Assembly: GCA_027450125.1 (NCBI GenBank)
Contig: DAIDKG010000403.1
Span: 1-5,005, forward strand
Direction: 5' to 3'
From: Bordetella sp.
GTDB lineage: Bacteria; Pseudomonadota; Gammaproteobacteria; Burkholderiales; Burkholderiaceae_B
DNA length: 5,005 bases
Shown: piece by piece, positions 4,620 through 5,005 of the stretch
How positions within the stretch are numbered: the stretch's first letter is position 1
Layout: each line of letters opens with the position of its first letter
Notes under the pieces: model-generated
The model's database searches: none
The model's input: the letters and a program-made list of their open reading frames with translations, nothing else
Told to the model about the DNA's origin: nothing
Translations under genes and position numbers: made by a program

Positions 4620-5005
4620 TCAGGCCGCCGGCGCGGCGGGCACGAGATAGGCGGCCATGCGCTCGCGCAAGACCTGCGGCATGGGCGCGGGGCGAACGCT
4701 CTGCACATCCACGAAGACCAGCGTGGCATTGGCGGCCAGGCGTTGTCTCGCGTCGTCCCTGCCCGTGAAGCGCACATCGAAATTGATCGACGAGCCGCCG
4801 ATGCGCCGCAGGGTCAGCTCCTGGCACAGCACGTCGTGCCAGCGGCTGGGCGCAGTGAAGTCGCACTGGATCGACGCCGTGGGAATGCCCAGATGCAAGT
4901 CGGTCAGCAGTCTGTGAAAAGAGTGGTCCAGCGCCTTGTCGAACCACTCTTCGACAAAATCGTTGATCATCTCGAAATAGCGCGGATAGAACACGATGCC
5001 CGCCG
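4620..5005 (-). CDS. Acyl-CoA thioesterase, 4HBT hotdog-fold family (N-terminus outside window)
   Basis: This family hydrolyses acyl- or aryl-CoA thioesters to the free acid and CoA. In total 127 residues are visible, ending at TGA (4622-4620); a full protein is usually about 140 aa, so only some 15-20 N-terminal residues are missing. The visible start AGIVFYPRYFEMINDFVEEWF matches the 4-hydroxybenzoyl-CoA thioesterase motif D-x-D-x-A-G-I-V-F-Y-P; its catalytic Asp falls just outside the window. The central hotdog strands are seen as IQCDFTAPSRWHDVL, LTLRRIGGSSINFDVRF and ANATLVFVDV. The GTG at 4994-4992 lies inside the conserved motif as Val and is not a start. The gene precedes the Rid gene on the same strand by 28 nt. 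From general recall, this pairing occurs in aromatic acyl-CoA catabolic clusters; the substrate here is not determined. Confidence 0.9.
   Translation of the reverse strand, partial: AGIVFYPRYFEMINDFVEEWFDKALDHSFHRLLTDLHLGIPTASIQCDFTAPSRWHDVLCQELTLRRIGGSSINFDVRFTGRDDARQRLAANATLVFVDVQSVRPAPMPQVLRERMAAYLVPAAPAA

Noticed and set aside
4592..4777. 62-residue N-terminal extension of the Rid protein
   Set aside because: It would overlap the thioesterase coding region, has no family similarity, and the start at 4591 has a good ribosome binding site and gives the normal Rid length.
1..5005. tRNA, rRNA, CRISPR array, insertion sequence or attachment site
   Set aside because: No cloverleaf, spaced direct-repeat array, transposase or terminal inverted repeats could be recognised by reading both strands.

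Overview
The window is GC-rich and densely coding, with codons strongly biased to G/C in the third position. Gene content and protein style (HemL, DUF342/FapA-like proteins, an aryl-CoA-type thioesterase with a Rid protein) suggest a betaproteobacterium, most likely Alcaligenaceae (Bordetella/Achromobacter-like). That placement rests on recognition, not on a database search.

Layout. (1) 1-521, plus strand: the 3' part of hemL (glutamate-1-semialdehyde aminomutase, tetrapyrrole synthesis), cut by the left edge. (2) 522-1018: no intact gene is convincing here. It holds a probable decayed C-terminal piece of an alpha/beta hydrolase (about 553-780), a strong Rho-independent terminator (849-877) whose T-tract runs into a TTGACA box, and a leader with a hairpin and a strong Shine-Dalgarno. 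(3) 1019-2530 and 2710-4176, plus strand: two tandem paralogous FapA-like (DUF342) proteins of 503 and 488 aa. They align without gaps over their last 369 residues at about 67% identity by hand count. Each has its own leader containing the same TTGACATTTG element and a GC-rich hairpin just before the Shine-Dalgarno. The first copy alone carries an N-terminal run of D-x-P-x tetrapeptide repeats. (4) 4181-4591 and 4620-5005, minus strand: a Rid-family protein lacking the canonical catalytic Arg, and a 4HBT hotdog-fold acyl-CoA thioesterase cut by the right edge. They read as the 3' end of an operon that enters from the right.

How it fits together. The terminator separates hemL and the hydrolase remnant from the DUF342 pair, which looks like a self-contained locus. 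The DUF342 pair converges with the thioesterase/Rid operon, with only 4 nt between the stop codons. From general recall, a thioesterase plus Rid pair of this kind accompanies aromatic acyl-CoA (2-aminobenzoyl-CoA or salicylyl-CoA) catabolic operons. The tandem DUF342 pair, with its divergent N-termini and parallel leaders, is the least understood and most interesting part. The name 'flagellar assembly protein A' is inherited from the family, and nothing else in the window is flagellar.
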